A stretch of 64,000 bases of DNA from Streptomyces wedmorensis (GCF_000716445.1 NZ_JNWK01000044.1:1-64000), one strand, 5' to 3'; positions 23,958 through 32,267 are shown, numbered from the stretch's first letter. The notes: generated from the letters alone by a model not told the origin. Numbers and translations are program-made.

Positions 23958-24446
23958 CTACCGCGCCAGATGGCGGACCTGGTCCCACACGACCGGGTCC
24001 GCCGTCCCCACCCTCCGCCGGAACTCCCACACCGGCACATCCCGCAGCTCGTCCGTCTCCAGGAAACTGGGCCGCCCCTGCGCGTCCCCCACCGACCCCG
24101 GCGGCAGCGCGATGACCCCCGGCCGTTCGTCGTGGTACTTGCTGGTGATCTTCGCGACCAGCGCACGGTCGCCCCGCAGCGCGAGGACCAGACACGGACG
24201 GTCCTTGGACCCGGGCCCGTCCTCGTACGGCACGTCGGCCCACCAGATCTCACCCGCCCGCGGCAGCCGCTCCGGCAGCCGGCCGCGCGGTGCCGGCCGG
24301 GCCGGGGGACGGGTCCGCCCCGACGGCCTCCGTCCCGACGGCCCCCGCCGCGGGCGGCGCGACGACCGCTTCCGTCCGTCGGCGAGCGCCACGGCGAGCG
24401 CGATCACCACGACCGCGACCAGCGCGGGCCACCACGACGTGTCCAT
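23958..24446 (-). CDS. membrane-anchored MazF/PemK-fold protein
   Basis: A 162-residue protein with one N-terminal helix (about 5-22, PALVAVVVIALAVAL), a long Arg/Pro/Gly-rich linker (24-60), and a C-terminal PemK/MazF-like domain. The domain starts with GEIWWADVPYEDGPGSKDRP, and CLVLALRGDRALVAKITSK follows. MazF toxins are mRNA interferases, and the R-P-x-L-V-L core is typical. Odd points: no antitoxin gene is adjacent on either side, and a membrane anchor is not a feature of classical toxins. The function may therefore differ from growth arrest. ATG 24446 is the only start that keeps the helix. Confidence 0.75.
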   Translation of the reverse strand: MDTSWWPALVAVVVIALAVALADGRKRSSRRPRRGPSGRRPSGRTRPPARPAPRGRLPERLPRAGEIWWADVPYEDGPGSKDRPCLVLALRGDRALVAKITSKYHDERPGVIALPPGSVGDAQGRPSFLETDELRDVPVWEFRRRVGTADPVVWDQVRHLAR

Positions 24447-24649
24447 ACCTCAAGACGGTACCGGCGCGAGGTTCGCTTCGCCGTGGCGGTCCGCCATCCA
24501 TCCGAACCGGTGACAGAGCCCGTGAGTTCGCCCACAACGGGCCACCACGAAGGAGCGACAGGCCCGGGTGCGCCTTACGCTCGACAGATCGCACAGCCTC
24601 CCCCTCCCTCAGCGCGCTTTCCGTACCCGTCCACGGAGGTTCACGCTCC

Positions 24650-25402
24650 ATGAAGCTCACCGTCGTCGGTTGCTCCGGGTCGTTCCCGTCCGCGGATTCG
24701 GCCTGTTCGAGCTACCTCGTCGAGGCCGACGGCTTCCGGTTGCTCCTCGACATGGGCAACGGCGCCCTGGGCGAGCTGCAACGACACATCGGTCTGTACG
24801 ACCTCGACGCGATCTTCCTCAGCCACCTGCACGCGGACCACTGCATCGACATGTGCGGGTACTTCGTCGCCCGCTACTACCGGCACGAGGGCGGACGCTG
24901 CGACGCGATCCCGGTCTACGCGCCGGAGGGTGCCGAGCAGCGGCTGACCACGGCGTACGCGGACACCCCGTCCCCCACCTCGATGAGCGAGGTGTTCGAC
25001 TTCCGCACGCTGAAGTCGGGCAGCTTCGAGATCGGCCCGTTCTCCGTCCGTACGGAGAAGGTGTGCCACCCGGTCGAGGCGTACGGCATCCGGGTCGAGC
25101 ACGGCGGCCGCTCGCTGACGTACTCCGGGGACACCGGGGTCTGCGAGTCGCTGCACAAGCTCGCGGACGGCACCGACCTCTTCCTCTGCGAGGCCTCCTT
25201 CACCCACGGCAAGGAGGACATCCCGGCCCTCCACCTCAACGGCCGGGAGGCGGGGGCGGAGGCGTCCCGCTCGTCGGTAGGGCGGCTCGTCCTCACCCAC
25301 ATCCCCCCGTGGACCGACGGCGAGCAGAACCTGGCGGACGCCCGCGCGGTCTACAAGGGCCCGTCGGAGTTGGCCCGGCCGGGCGCGGTGTACGAGGTCT
25401 GA
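24650..25402 (+). CDS. metallo-beta-lactamase-fold hydrolase
   Basis: A 250-residue cytoplasmic MBL-fold enzyme. The metal motif is SHLHADHCIDM with H59, H61, D63 and H64. Further ligands are expected in VCHPVEAYGIRV, TYSGDTG and LVLTHIPPW. It resembles the RNase Z / ElaC-like small hydrolase branch in layout, but without the exosite arm of tRNase Z, so I do not assign a substrate. GGAGG lies ahead of the ATG. It sits between the MazF-like gene and the PTS genes and has a strong terminator. Confidence 0.85.
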   Translation: MKLTVVGCSGSFPSADSACSSYLVEADGFRLLLDMGNGALGELQRHIGLYDLDAIFLSHLHADHCIDMCGYFVARYYRHEGGRCDAIPVYAPEGAEQRLTTAYADTPSPTSMSEVFDFRTLKSGSFEIGPFSVRTEKVCHPVEAYGIRVEHGGRSLTYSGDTGVCESLHKLADGTDLFLCEASFTHGKEDIPALHLNGREAGAEASRSSVGRLVLTHIPPWTDGEQNLADARAVYKGPSELARPGAVYEV

Positions 25403-25408
25403 GCCACG

Positions 25409-25446
25409 GGAAGGGCCCCGGAACCTGACGGTTCCGGGGCCCTTCC
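25409..25446. terminator. bidirectional terminator between the hydrolase and nagE2
   Basis: GGAAGGGCCCCGGAACC (25409-25425) and its exact complement (25430-25446) with a TGAC loop: a 17-bp perfect stem between two convergent genes. Confidence 0.93.
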
Positions 25447-25462
25447 GCTGCGCGGGCGAGGC

Positions 25463-26728
25463 TCACGCCTTGGTGAGGTCCTCGATCTCCTCGTCGGGCT
25501 CGCGGCCCGGGGTGGGGAGGTTGAACTTGGTGATCGCGAAGCGGAAGACCACGTAGTAGATCGCCGCGAAGACGAGACCGATCGGGATGATCAGCCACGG
25601 CTTGGTCGCGAGGTTCCAGTTGAGCAGGTAGTCGATGCCGCCGGCGGAGAAGGTGAAGCCCGCGTGGACGCCGAAGGCCCAGGTGACGGCCATCGACACG
25701 GCGGTCAGGACCGCGTGGATCGCGTACAGGACCGGCGCGATGAACATGAAGGTGAACTCGATCGGCTCGGTGATGCCCGTGACGAAGGAGGTCAGCGCGA
25801 GGGACACCATCATGCCCATGACGGCCTTGCGGCGCTCGGGACGAGCGGCGTGGGCGATGGCGATCGCGGCGGCCGGGAGGCCGAACATCATGATCGGGAA
25901 GAAGCCCGACATGAAGATTCCGGCGCTCGGGTCACCGGCGAAGAAGCGGTTCAGGTCACCGTGGACGACCTCGCCGGCCGCGTTGGTGAAGTCGCCGATC
26001 TGGAACCAGGAGACGGTGTTCACGAACTGGTGCATGCCGACCGGGATCAGCGCGCGGTTGATGAGGCCGAAGAGGCCGGCGCCACCGGCACCGAGGCCGG
26101 TCATCCACTCGCCGAAGCTGGAGATGCCCTCACCGATGGGCTCCCAGACCAGACCGAAGACGACGCCGACGGCGGTGCCGACGAAGGCCATGATGATCGG
26201 GACGAGACGGCGGCCGTTGAAGAAGCCCAGCCAGTCGACCAGCTTGGTGCGGTGGAACTTCTGCCACAGGACGGCGGAGAGCAGACCCATCAGGATGCCG
26301 CCGAGGACGCCCGGGTTGTTGAACGTCGCGGCGACGTCGACACCCTTGTTGGCGGTCGTGTTGACGACGGCGTCGGTGATGGGGAAGGCCTTCAGCACGT
26401 TGCTGTAGACCAGGAAGCCGACGAGTGCGGCCAGGGCGGTGGAGCCGTCCGCCTTCTTGGCGAAGCCGATGGCGACACCGATGCAGAAGAGCAGGGGCAG
26501 GTTGTCGAAGACCGCGCCGCCGGCGGTGGCGAAGACGGAGGCGACCTTGTCCCAGCCGAGACCCTTGTCGCCGAAGACGTCGGGCTGGCCGAGACGGAGC
26601 AAGATACCCGCGGCCGGCAGTACGGCGATCGGCAGCTGCAGGCTGCGACCGACCTTCTGCAGGCCCTGGAACAGGCCGGATCCGCGCTTCTTCGCGGGAG
26701 CGGCGGCCTGGGCGGTGGCCGTACTCAT
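25463..26728 (-). CDS. nagE2: PTS EIIC permease for N-acetylglucosamine
   Basis: A 421-residue EIIC permease of the glucose/GlcNAc superfamily, with about ten membrane segments. Marks are QKVGRSLQLPIAVLPAAGILLRLG at the N-terminus, the NPGVLGGILMGLLSA helix, and the substrate loop SFVTGITEPIEFTFMF, whose Glu is conserved in sugar binding. It has no EIIB or EIIA domain; EIIB is encoded by nagF nearby. In S. coelicolor NagE2 is the main GlcNAc transporter and part of the signal for development. GGAGGAA precedes the ATG. Three DasR-type sites lie upstream. Confidence 0.93.
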   Translation of the reverse strand: MSTATAQAAAPAKKRGSGLFQGLQKVGRSLQLPIAVLPAAGILLRLGQPDVFGDKGLGWDKVASVFATAGGAVFDNLPLLFCIGVAIGFAKKADGSTALAALVGFLVYSNVLKAFPITDAVVNTTANKGVDVAATFNNPGVLGGILMGLLSAVLWQKFHRTKLVDWLGFFNGRRLVPIIMAFVGTAVGVVFGLVWEPIGEGISSFGEWMTGLGAGGAGLFGLINRALIPVGMHQFVNTVSWFQIGDFTNAAGEVVHGDLNRFFAGDPSAGIFMSGFFPIMMFGLPAAAIAIAHAARPERRKAVMGMMVSLALTSFVTGITEPIEFTFMFIAPVLYAIHAVLTAVSMAVTWAFGVHAGFTFSAGGIDYLLNWNLATKPWLIIPIGLVFAAIYYVVFRFAITKFNLPTPGREPDEEIEDLTKA

Positions 26729-26799
26729 CAACTTCCTCCAGTAAGGCAAGGCGCCGCCCGGGGACATGAACACGGGGGAGGCGACGTCTCGTGGAACGC

Positions 26800-26846
26800 G
26801 GTGGTCTGGACCGCGTGGTCTACACCAATGAGTGGTGTAGACCAGT
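26800..26846. promoter_or_regulatory. DasR operator cluster (dre sites) upstream of nagE2
   Basis: The best site is AGTGGTGTAGACCAGT (26831-26846), close to the dre consensus ACTGGTCTAGACCACT. A second, TGGTCTACACCA, is at 26816-26827. A third, weaker, GGTGGTCTGGACC, is at 26800-26812. DasR is a GntR repressor released by glucosamine-6-phosphate. Confidence 0.85.
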
Positions 26847-26919
26847 TTTAGCACGTGAGACTTAGATAAGGAACCTGCGAATTTTGCGGGCTCGCCCATA
26901 GCCTGAAATGCACGACATA

Positions 26920-26949
26920 AGGCCCCCGGACGGTGAGGTCCGAGGGCCT
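26920..26949 (-). terminator. terminator downstream of nagE1
   Basis: AGGCCCCCGGAC (26920-26931) pairs with GTCCGAGGGCCT (26938-26949) with one mismatch and a six-base loop. It lies about 90 bases after the nagE1 stop on the minus strand. Confidence 0.7.
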
Positions 26950-26953
26950 TTCG

Positions 26954-26982
26954 CGGGGCTTACGGGTGGGGCGAAAGCCCCG
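26954..26982 (-). terminator. second hairpin downstream of nagE1
   Basis: CGGGGCTT (26954-26961) pairs with AAGCCCCG (26975-26982). Together with the next hairpin it would isolate nagE1 from nagE2. Confidence 0.55.
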
Positions 26983-27037
26983 AAACGGTCAGACTTCGCG
27001 GGGTGATCGCGGCGCTACCTGACGTTGTCGCGCCGGC

Positions 27038-28345
27038 TCACTTGACGTTCTCGCGCTCCATCTCGTCCCCCACCTCGTCCGGCTCGCGGCCGGGCGTCTG
27101 GAGGTCGAACCTGGTGATCGCGAAGCGGAAGATCGCGTAGTAGACGACCGCGAACGCGAGACCGATCGGGATGATCAGCCACGGCTTCGTCGCGAGGCCC
27201 CAGTTGATCACGTAGTCGATCAGACCGGCCGAGAAGCTGAAGCCGTCCTTCACGCCGAACGCCCAGGTCACGGCCATCGACACACCCGTGAGGACGGCGT
27301 GGACCGCGTAGAGCAGCGGGGCGATGAAGAGGAACGAGTACTCGATCGGCTCGGTGATGCCGGTGACGAACGAGGTCAGCGCGACCGACAGCATCATGCC
27401 GCCGACCTCCTTGCGCCGGTGCGGCTTGGCGCAGTGGGTGATCGCCAGCGCGGCCGCCGGAAGCGCGAACATCATGATCGGGAAGAAGCCCGTCAGGAAC
27501 TGACCGGCGTTCGGGTCGCCCGCGAGGAACATGGGGATGTCACCGTGGACCACCGAGCCGTCCGGCTTCTCGTACGTGCCGAACTGGAACCAGATCGGCA
27601 CGTTCAGGAACTGGTGCAGGCCGATGACGAGCAGCGCCCGGTTCGCCACGCCGAAGATGCCCGAACCCCAGGCGCCGAGCCCGACCAGCCAGTCGCTGAA
27701 GTTCTCCAGGGCGTCACCGATCGGAGGCCAGATCCACAGGCAGAGCGAGGCGAACGCGATCGCCACGAAGGTCATGATGATCGGGACGAGGCGCCGGCCG
27801 TTGAAGAAGCCCAGCCAGTCGACCAGCTTCGTGCGGTGGTACCGCTGCCACAGGTACGCGGTGAGCAGGCCCATGACGATGCCGCCGAAGACGCCGGGGT
27901 TCTGGTACGTGTAGGCGGCGTAGACGTCCCCGGGTGCCAGGCAGGCGCCGCCGATGTCCTTCGTGCCCGGGGGGCAGTCCTTCGGGAACTGGCGCAGGAC
28001 CGTGTAGTAGACGAGGAAGCCGACCACCGCCGCCAGCGCGGTCGAGCCGTCCGACTTCTTCGCCATGCCGATGGCGACACCGATGCAGAACAGCAGCGGC
28101 AGACCGAGGTTGCCGTCGAGGAGGGCGCCGCCCGCGCCGGCCATCACCGCGGCGACCTTGTCCCAGCCGAGACCGTCCGCGCCGAACACGTCCGGCTGGC
28201 CGAGCCGGTTGATGATGCCGGCGGCCGGAAGGACGGCGATGGGGAGCTGGAGGCTGCGGCCCATCTTCTGGAGCCCCTGGAAGAGGCCGCCCCAGGACAC
28301 GGACCTCTTCGGTTTCGGTGCGGCCGCGGCGCTGTCGGTACTCAT
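27038..28345 (-). CDS. nagE1: PTS EIIC permease, nagE1 paralogue
   Basis: A 435-residue paralogue of NagE2. It shares QKMGRSLQLPIAVLPAAGI, the FNGRRLVPIIM loop and SFVTGITEPIEYSFLF. It differs by a longer loop after the third helix that contains a CPPGTKDIGGAC segment; the two Cys could form an extracytoplasmic disulfide. The C-terminus ends in a charged tail. Like NagE2 it needs a separate EIIB (NagF) and the general EIIA. One dre site lies between it and the divergent nagF. It probably arose by tandem duplication. Confidence 0.9.
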   Translation of the reverse strand: MSTDSAAAAPKPKRSVSWGGLFQGLQKMGRSLQLPIAVLPAAGIINRLGQPDVFGADGLGWDKVAAVMAGAGGALLDGNLGLPLLFCIGVAIGMAKKSDGSTALAAVVGFLVYYTVLRQFPKDCPPGTKDIGGACLAPGDVYAAYTYQNPGVFGGIVMGLLTAYLWQRYHRTKLVDWLGFFNGRRLVPIIMTFVAIAFASLCLWIWPPIGDALENFSDWLVGLGAWGSGIFGVANRALLVIGLHQFLNVPIWFQFGTYEKPDGSVVHGDIPMFLAGDPNAGQFLTGFFPIMMFALPAAALAITHCAKPHRRKEVGGMMLSVALTSFVTGITEPIEYSFLFIAPLLYAVHAVLTGVSMAVTWAFGVKDGFSFSAGLIDYVINWGLATKPWLIIPIGLAFAVVYYAIFRFAITRFDLQTPGREPDEVGDEMERENVK

Positions 28346-28392
28346 CGGCGTCCTCCCTGCCCGGAACGACCCGGGTCCGCATCTCGTTGCAC

Positions 28393-28408
28393 ACTGGTGT
28401 AGACCAGT
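28393..28408. promoter_or_regulatory. DasR operator between nagE1 and nagF
   Basis: ACTGGTGTAGACCAGT is a near-perfect 16-bp palindrome close to the dre consensus. It lies 48 bp upstream of nagE1 and about 170 bp upstream of nagF, so it may serve both divergent genes. Confidence 0.85.
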
Positions 28409-28580
28409 TGCGGTAGGCTCCGGGAGCCCGCTGAGGACAGGCCGCCGGTGATCGTCATCATTCGGCAGAACGGCGGCACGCGCTCGCGAAGTTGGGCCAA
28501 CCGTGGGTTACCGTGACAAAGCGGACCACCGGTGCGCCGAGACGCGCATACGCGCGAACGGAACGGACAGGGAGAAACAC

Positions 28581-28814
28581 ATGGCCACCAAGGCTGAGAA
28601 GATCATCGCCGGGCTCGGCGGCATCGACAACATCGAAGAGGTCGAAGGCTGCATCACCCGCCTGCGCACCGAAGTCGTCGACGCCGCCCTCGTCGACGAA
28701 GCCGCCCTGAAGGCCGCCGGCGCCCACGGCGTCGTGAAGATGGGCACCGCCATCCAGGTCGTCATCGGCACCGACGCCGACCCGATCGCCGCGGAGATCG
28801 AAGACCTCATGTGA
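28581..28814 (+). CDS. nagF: PTS EIIB component for N-acetylglucosamine
   Basis: A 77-residue EIIB domain. The phosphocysteine is in NIEEVEGCITRLRTEV, the glucose-family EIIB signature. The protein receives phosphate from EIIA and passes it to GlcNAc as it enters through NagE2 or NagE1. GGGAGAA fixes ATG 28581. It is divergent from nagE1 and followed by a terminator, then rph. Confidence 0.95.
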   Translation: MATKAEKIIAGLGGIDNIEEVEGCITRLRTEVVDAALVDEAALKAAGAHGVVKMGTAIQVVIGTDADPIAAEIEDLM

Positions 28815-28842
28815 GCGTGAGCCGTCCGCTCACTTCCTGACG

Positions 28843-28873
28843 AGGGCCCGATCCGGCAGGGGAACGGGCCCTC
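28843..28873 (+). terminator. terminator after nagF
   Basis: GAGGGCCCG (28843-28851) pairs with CGGGCCCTC (28865-28873) around a 13-base loop, between nagF and rph. Confidence 0.75.
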
Positions 28874-28898
28874 CGTCATGTCCCGCTACGCTCGTCCC

Positions 28899-29630
<732 letters not shown>

Positions 29631-29649
29631 CACCTCGCTGCGTCCTGTC

Positions 29650-29684
29650 GGGCGGGCACCCGGGTACGATCCGGGCGCCCGCCC
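29650..29684 (+). terminator. terminator after rph
   Basis: GGGCGGGC (29650-29657) pairs with GCCCGCCC (29677-29684), extended by CCCGG and CCGGG inside. Confidence 0.75.
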
Positions 29685-29728
29685 GTCCGCTTGTACGCCA
29701 ACTCGTACGTCTCCGGGGAGGACCCGAC

Positions 29729-30109
29729 TTGAAGCGCCGACTCGCACTCGCCATGGCCACGGCCGCCACACTCACCACCGTCCTGAGCGGCTGCGGAGCC
29801 CTCGACACCGCCATGGACTGCGTCAAGACCGCCGACGCGATAGCCACGTCCGTGCAGAACCTCCAGCAGGCCGTCTCCAACGCCTCCAACGACGTCACGC
29901 AGATCGAGGAGTCCCTCAACTCGATATCCACCGAGCTCGGCAACCTCAAGAACACCACCGACAACGCCGACCTCTCCAAGGCCGTCGACGACCTCACCAA
30001 GGGCGTGGAAACCGTCCGCACCGCCGTCAAGAACGGCGACACCACCCCCGACATCACGCCGATCACCGACGCCGCCGGCGAAGTGGCCAAGGTCTGCACC
30101 CCGGGATAA
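29729..30109 (+). CDS. small secreted lipoprotein with coiled coil
   Basis: A 126-residue lipoprotein. The signal ends in a lipobox VLSGC at about residue 20, so the mature protein starts at the Cys and is tethered to the outer face of the membrane. From about 35 to 100 the protein is a heptad-like helix (VQNLQQAVSNASNDVTQIEE) that should form a coiled coil. Two further Cys (about 29 and near the end in KVCTPG) may pair. TTG 29729 is used because GGGGAGGA sits just upstream and it begins the positively charged signal. No known function. It lies eight bases ahead of rdgB. Confidence 0.78.
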   Translation: MKRRLALAMATAATLTTVLSGCGALDTAMDCVKTADAIATSVQNLQQAVSNASNDVTQIEESLNSISTELGNLKNTTDNADLSKAVDDLTKGVETVRTAVKNGDTTPDITPITDAAGEVAKVCTPG

Positions 30110-30116
30110 TCAGGGC

Positions 30117-30725
30117 ATGACCCGACAGCGACTGATCCTCGCCACCCGCAACGCGGGCAAGATCAAGGAACTCCACGCGATCCTCGCCGACGCAGACCTC
30201 GACCTCGAACTCGTCGGCGCGGACGCGTACCCCGACGTCCCCGACGTCAAGGAGACCGGCGTCACCTTCGCCGAGAACGCCCTCCTCAAGGCCCACGCCC
30301 TCGCCCGCGCCACCGGCCTCCCGGCCGTCGCCGACGACTCCGGCCTCTGCGTCGACGTCCTCAACGGCGCCCCCGGCATCTTCTCCGCCCGCTGGGCCGG
30401 CACCCACGGCGACGACCGCGCCAACCTCGACCTGCTGCTCGCCCAGCTCTCCGACATCGCCGACGAACACCGCGGCGCCCACTTCGCCTGCGCCGCCGCC
30501 CTCGCCCTCCCCGACGGCACCGAACGCGTCGTCGAAGGCCAGATGCGGGGCGTCCTCCGCCACGCTCCCGTCGGCACCAACGGCTTCGGCTACGACCCGA
30601 TCCTCCAGCCCGACGGCCACGACGTCACCTGCGCCCAGCTCTCCCCGGCCGAGAAGAACGCGATCAGCCACCGCGGCAAGGCCTTCCGCGCCCTGGTGCC
30701 GGTGGTGAAGGAACTGCTGGGCTGA
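30117..30725 (+). CDS. rdgB: XTP/dITP pyrophosphatase (RdgB/HAM1)
   Basis: A 202-residue house-cleaning enzyme that hydrolyses dITP, XTP and ITP to monophosphates. Signatures: RLILATRNAGKIKELHAIL at the N-terminus, VADDSGLCVDVLNGAPGIFS (about 76-95), NGFGYDPIL, and the end block EKNAISHRGKAF. The length is normal. The gene starts eight bases after the lipoprotein stop and ends in a terminator shared with the opposing tRNA gene. Confidence 0.96.
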   Translation: MTRQRLILATRNAGKIKELHAILADADLDLELVGADAYPDVPDVKETGVTFAENALLKAHALARATGLPAVADDSGLCVDVLNGAPGIFSARWAGTHGDDRANLDLLLAQLSDIADEHRGAHFACAAALALPDGTERVVEGQMRGVLRHAPVGTNGFGYDPILQPDGHDVTCAQLSPAEKNAISHRGKAFRALVPVVKELLG

Positions 30726-30739
30726 GCCCCGGCATGCGA

Positions 30740-30771
30740 ACGGCCCAGCGGCAATCTGCGCGCTGGGCCGT
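30740..30771. terminator. bidirectional terminator between rdgB and the tRNA
   Basis: ACGGCCCAGCG (30740-30750) pairs perfectly with CGCTGGGCCGT (30761-30771) around a ten-base loop. It stops rdgB from one side and the HNH-tRNA unit from the other. Confidence 0.88.
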
Positions 30772-30777
30772 CATCGG

Positions 30778-30850
30778 TACGCCCGGTCGGATTCGAACCG
30801 ACAGACACGACCACCTAAAGATCGCCGCTCAGCCCTTGGCGTACGGGCGC
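30778..30850 (-). tRNA. class I tRNA gene with UAG anticodon (Leu codon CUA)
   Basis: The reverse strand folds as a 73-base cloverleaf. The acceptor GCGCCCG pairs with CGGGCGT (one G-U), discriminator A. T8 and A9 are normal. The D arm is CGC/GCG with a loop holding A14, GG and A21. The anticodon stem is CGATC/GGTCG with loop TTTAGGT, giving anticodon UAG. There are five variable-loop bases, then the T arm GTCGG-TTCGAAT-CCGAC. CCA is not encoded. UAG reads the leucine codon CUA, yet leucine tRNAs are class II with a long variable arm, so this is not an ordinary tRNA-Leu. It begins 12 bases after the HNH stop. Confidence 0.75.
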
Positions 30851-30862
30851 GTACACGTTCCC

Positions 30863-31522
30863 TTACTTTACCCGGCGTCCTCCCCGACACCAGGTGTCGG
30901 TCGTCGCATGGCAGTTGGGGCAGAGCAGCCGCAGGTTCTCGCGCCGGTCGTCGCTCCAGTCCCCGTTGATGTGGTCGACCTCCAGCGTCATCGGCTTGCC
31001 GAGCCACGCAGGGCCGACGCCGCACCCGGCGCACTCCTCGGGTACGCCCACCTCGTTCAGTGCGCGACGCAGCAGGTGGGTTCTCGTCCGCCGCTTTCCG
31101 CAGTGCCGTACGAGGATCTCGTCGGGCCGCCGGACCGGAGTAGGTCCCGGTTTTCCCCGCTGGTGCGCCTGACCCAGGAAGTGGGACGTGCTGAGCCCGT
31201 CCTCCGCGACCCATTGGCGAAAGAGCGTGCGCATCCGGCCACTGGGCGGCTTGCCCAGAGCGCGCAGGGCGCCCGCCACGGAGGTCGCCCCTTCGACCGC
31301 GAGGCGAAGGTCTTCCGCTGCTGGGCGAGGTGGTCGCCCACCCCGCCGTCGGTGCGGGAAATGAGAGATGTCGATGTCGTAGTGGGCGATGCGTCGTAGC
31401 AGGTGGCGACCCAGATTGCCGTACGGCTGCGTGCCCAGAAACGCGATGACCTCGTTGATGTCCGCGGATCGCGCCACCGCCTCGGCCAGCAGCTCACGGG
31501 TGTACCGCACACCGGCTGTCAT
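30863..31522 (-). CDS. HNH endonuclease with SHF repeats (downstream copy)
   Basis: A 219-residue protein. Two N-terminal modules of about 50-60 residues end in YDIDISHF (about 56) and GLSTSHF (about 117). They look like small helical DNA-binding repeats. The C-terminus is a zinc-supported HNH domain: CAGCGVGPAWLG, then LEVDHINGDWSDDRRENLRL, then CPNCHAT, giving two Cys pairs plus the D-H, N and H residues of the motif. The start ATG overlaps the stop of the upstream paralogue (ATGA), so the two are coupled. The tRNA-like gene starts 12 bases after its stop. Target and role are unknown. Confidence 0.82.
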   Translation of the reverse strand: MTAGVRYTRELLAEAVARSADINEVIAFLGTQPYGNLGRHLLRRIAHYDIDISHFPHRRRGGRPPRPAAEDLRLAVEGATSVAGALRALGKPPSGRMRTLFRQWVAEDGLSTSHFLGQAHQRGKPGPTPVRRPDEILVRHCGKRRTRTHLLRRALNEVGVPEECAGCGVGPAWLGKPMTLEVDHINGDWSDDRRENLRLLCPNCHATTDTWCRGGRRVK

Positions 31523-32160
31523 CCCGCACGCCTCTTTCCGCGCCCCCGGTAGCCGTCCGTCGTCGAGTGGCAGTTCGGGCAGAGGAACCGCAAGTTCTCG
31601 ATCCGGTTGTTCCGCCAGTCCCCGTCGATGTGGTCGACCTCCAGAGGGAGCGGCCGGCCGAACCAGACAGCCTTGTTGCCGCACAGAGCGCACTGCCGGC
31701 GAACGCCGGATTCCGCCATCGCCCACGCGATCCGATCGCGTGGCACGCGCCGAGTCCGCGGGCCGGTCTGCTCGACCAACAGCGCGGCGGGCGTACGCGG
31801 CCGCCTGGTCTCACCACGCCGGGACGGCGGCCGGAAGTGAGAGGTGTCGATCCCGTAGGCCTTGATGCGCCGACTGATGTGCGTGTGCTGCCCGCCGACG
31901 ACATCCACCCCCAGTCGACGCAGCACCTCGCACATGTTCGTAGAGGCGGCCGCCGCCTCCGCCAAAGCCGCCCTCGTCCACCGCGTGCCCTCCCGCTCGA
32001 AGTGCGACGTATCCACCCCCAGTTTCCGCATGCGGTCGTGCAGATAGCGCCGGGACCCGCTTCGCGGATCCACCCCCAGCCGCTCCAGCGCCTCGGTCAG
32101 CGTCCGCGCTCCCAGCGTCGCCGCTTCCAGCCGTTCCTTCGTGTACGTGCTCGTCCCCAT
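31519..32160 (-). CDS. HNH endonuclease with SHF repeats (upstream copy)
   Basis: A 213-residue paralogue of the next gene. Repeats end in LGVDTSHF (about 52) and YGIDTSHF (about 108). Each repeat has an L-x-x-A-x-x-x-S/T-x-x-E-x-L-x-x-L-G pattern, as in AASTNMCEVLRRLGVD. The HNH domain reads CALCGNKAVWFG, LEVDHIDGDWRNNRIENLRF and CPNCHSTTDGY, with all metal and catalytic residues present. The two proteins share about the same length and order, so this is a tandem duplication. Related single HNH genes occur in actinophages and actinobacterial genomes. It would be the first gene of the HNH-HNH-tRNA unit. Confidence 0.82.
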   Translation of the reverse strand: MGTSTYTKERLEAATLGARTLTEALERLGVDPRSGSRRYLHDRMRKLGVDTSHFEREGTRWTRAALAEAAAASTNMCEVLRRLGVDVVGGQHTHISRRIKAYGIDTSHFRPPSRRGETRRPRTPAALLVEQTGPRTRRVPRDRIAWAMAESGVRRQCALCGNKAVWFGRPLPLEVDHIDGDWRNNRIENLRFLCPNCHSTTDGYRGRGKRRAG

Positions 32161-32267
32161 CGGGCCCCCTCCGCCCCGGCCGCCCGTTCGCAGCCTCGTA
32201 CGGGCTAACGAGTCGAATATCGGACAGTTACGCCATATCGCGTACCTCTATCGCGTCCGGAATGCGG

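Noticed and set aside
23958..24660. Antitoxin gene next to the MazF-like gene
   Set aside because: Frames on either side are GC shadows or belong to the hydrolase upstream leader; none has the short acidic or ribbon-helix-helix look of an antitoxin.
30778..30850. Normal tRNA-Leu (class II) at this place
   Set aside because: Only five bases lie between the anticodon stem and the T stem, so no long variable arm can form.
30740..32200. Integrative element with attL/attR at the tRNA
   Set aside because: I saw no integrase gene and no repeated copy of the tRNA 3' end within reach; the HNH genes lie at the 5' side of the tRNA.
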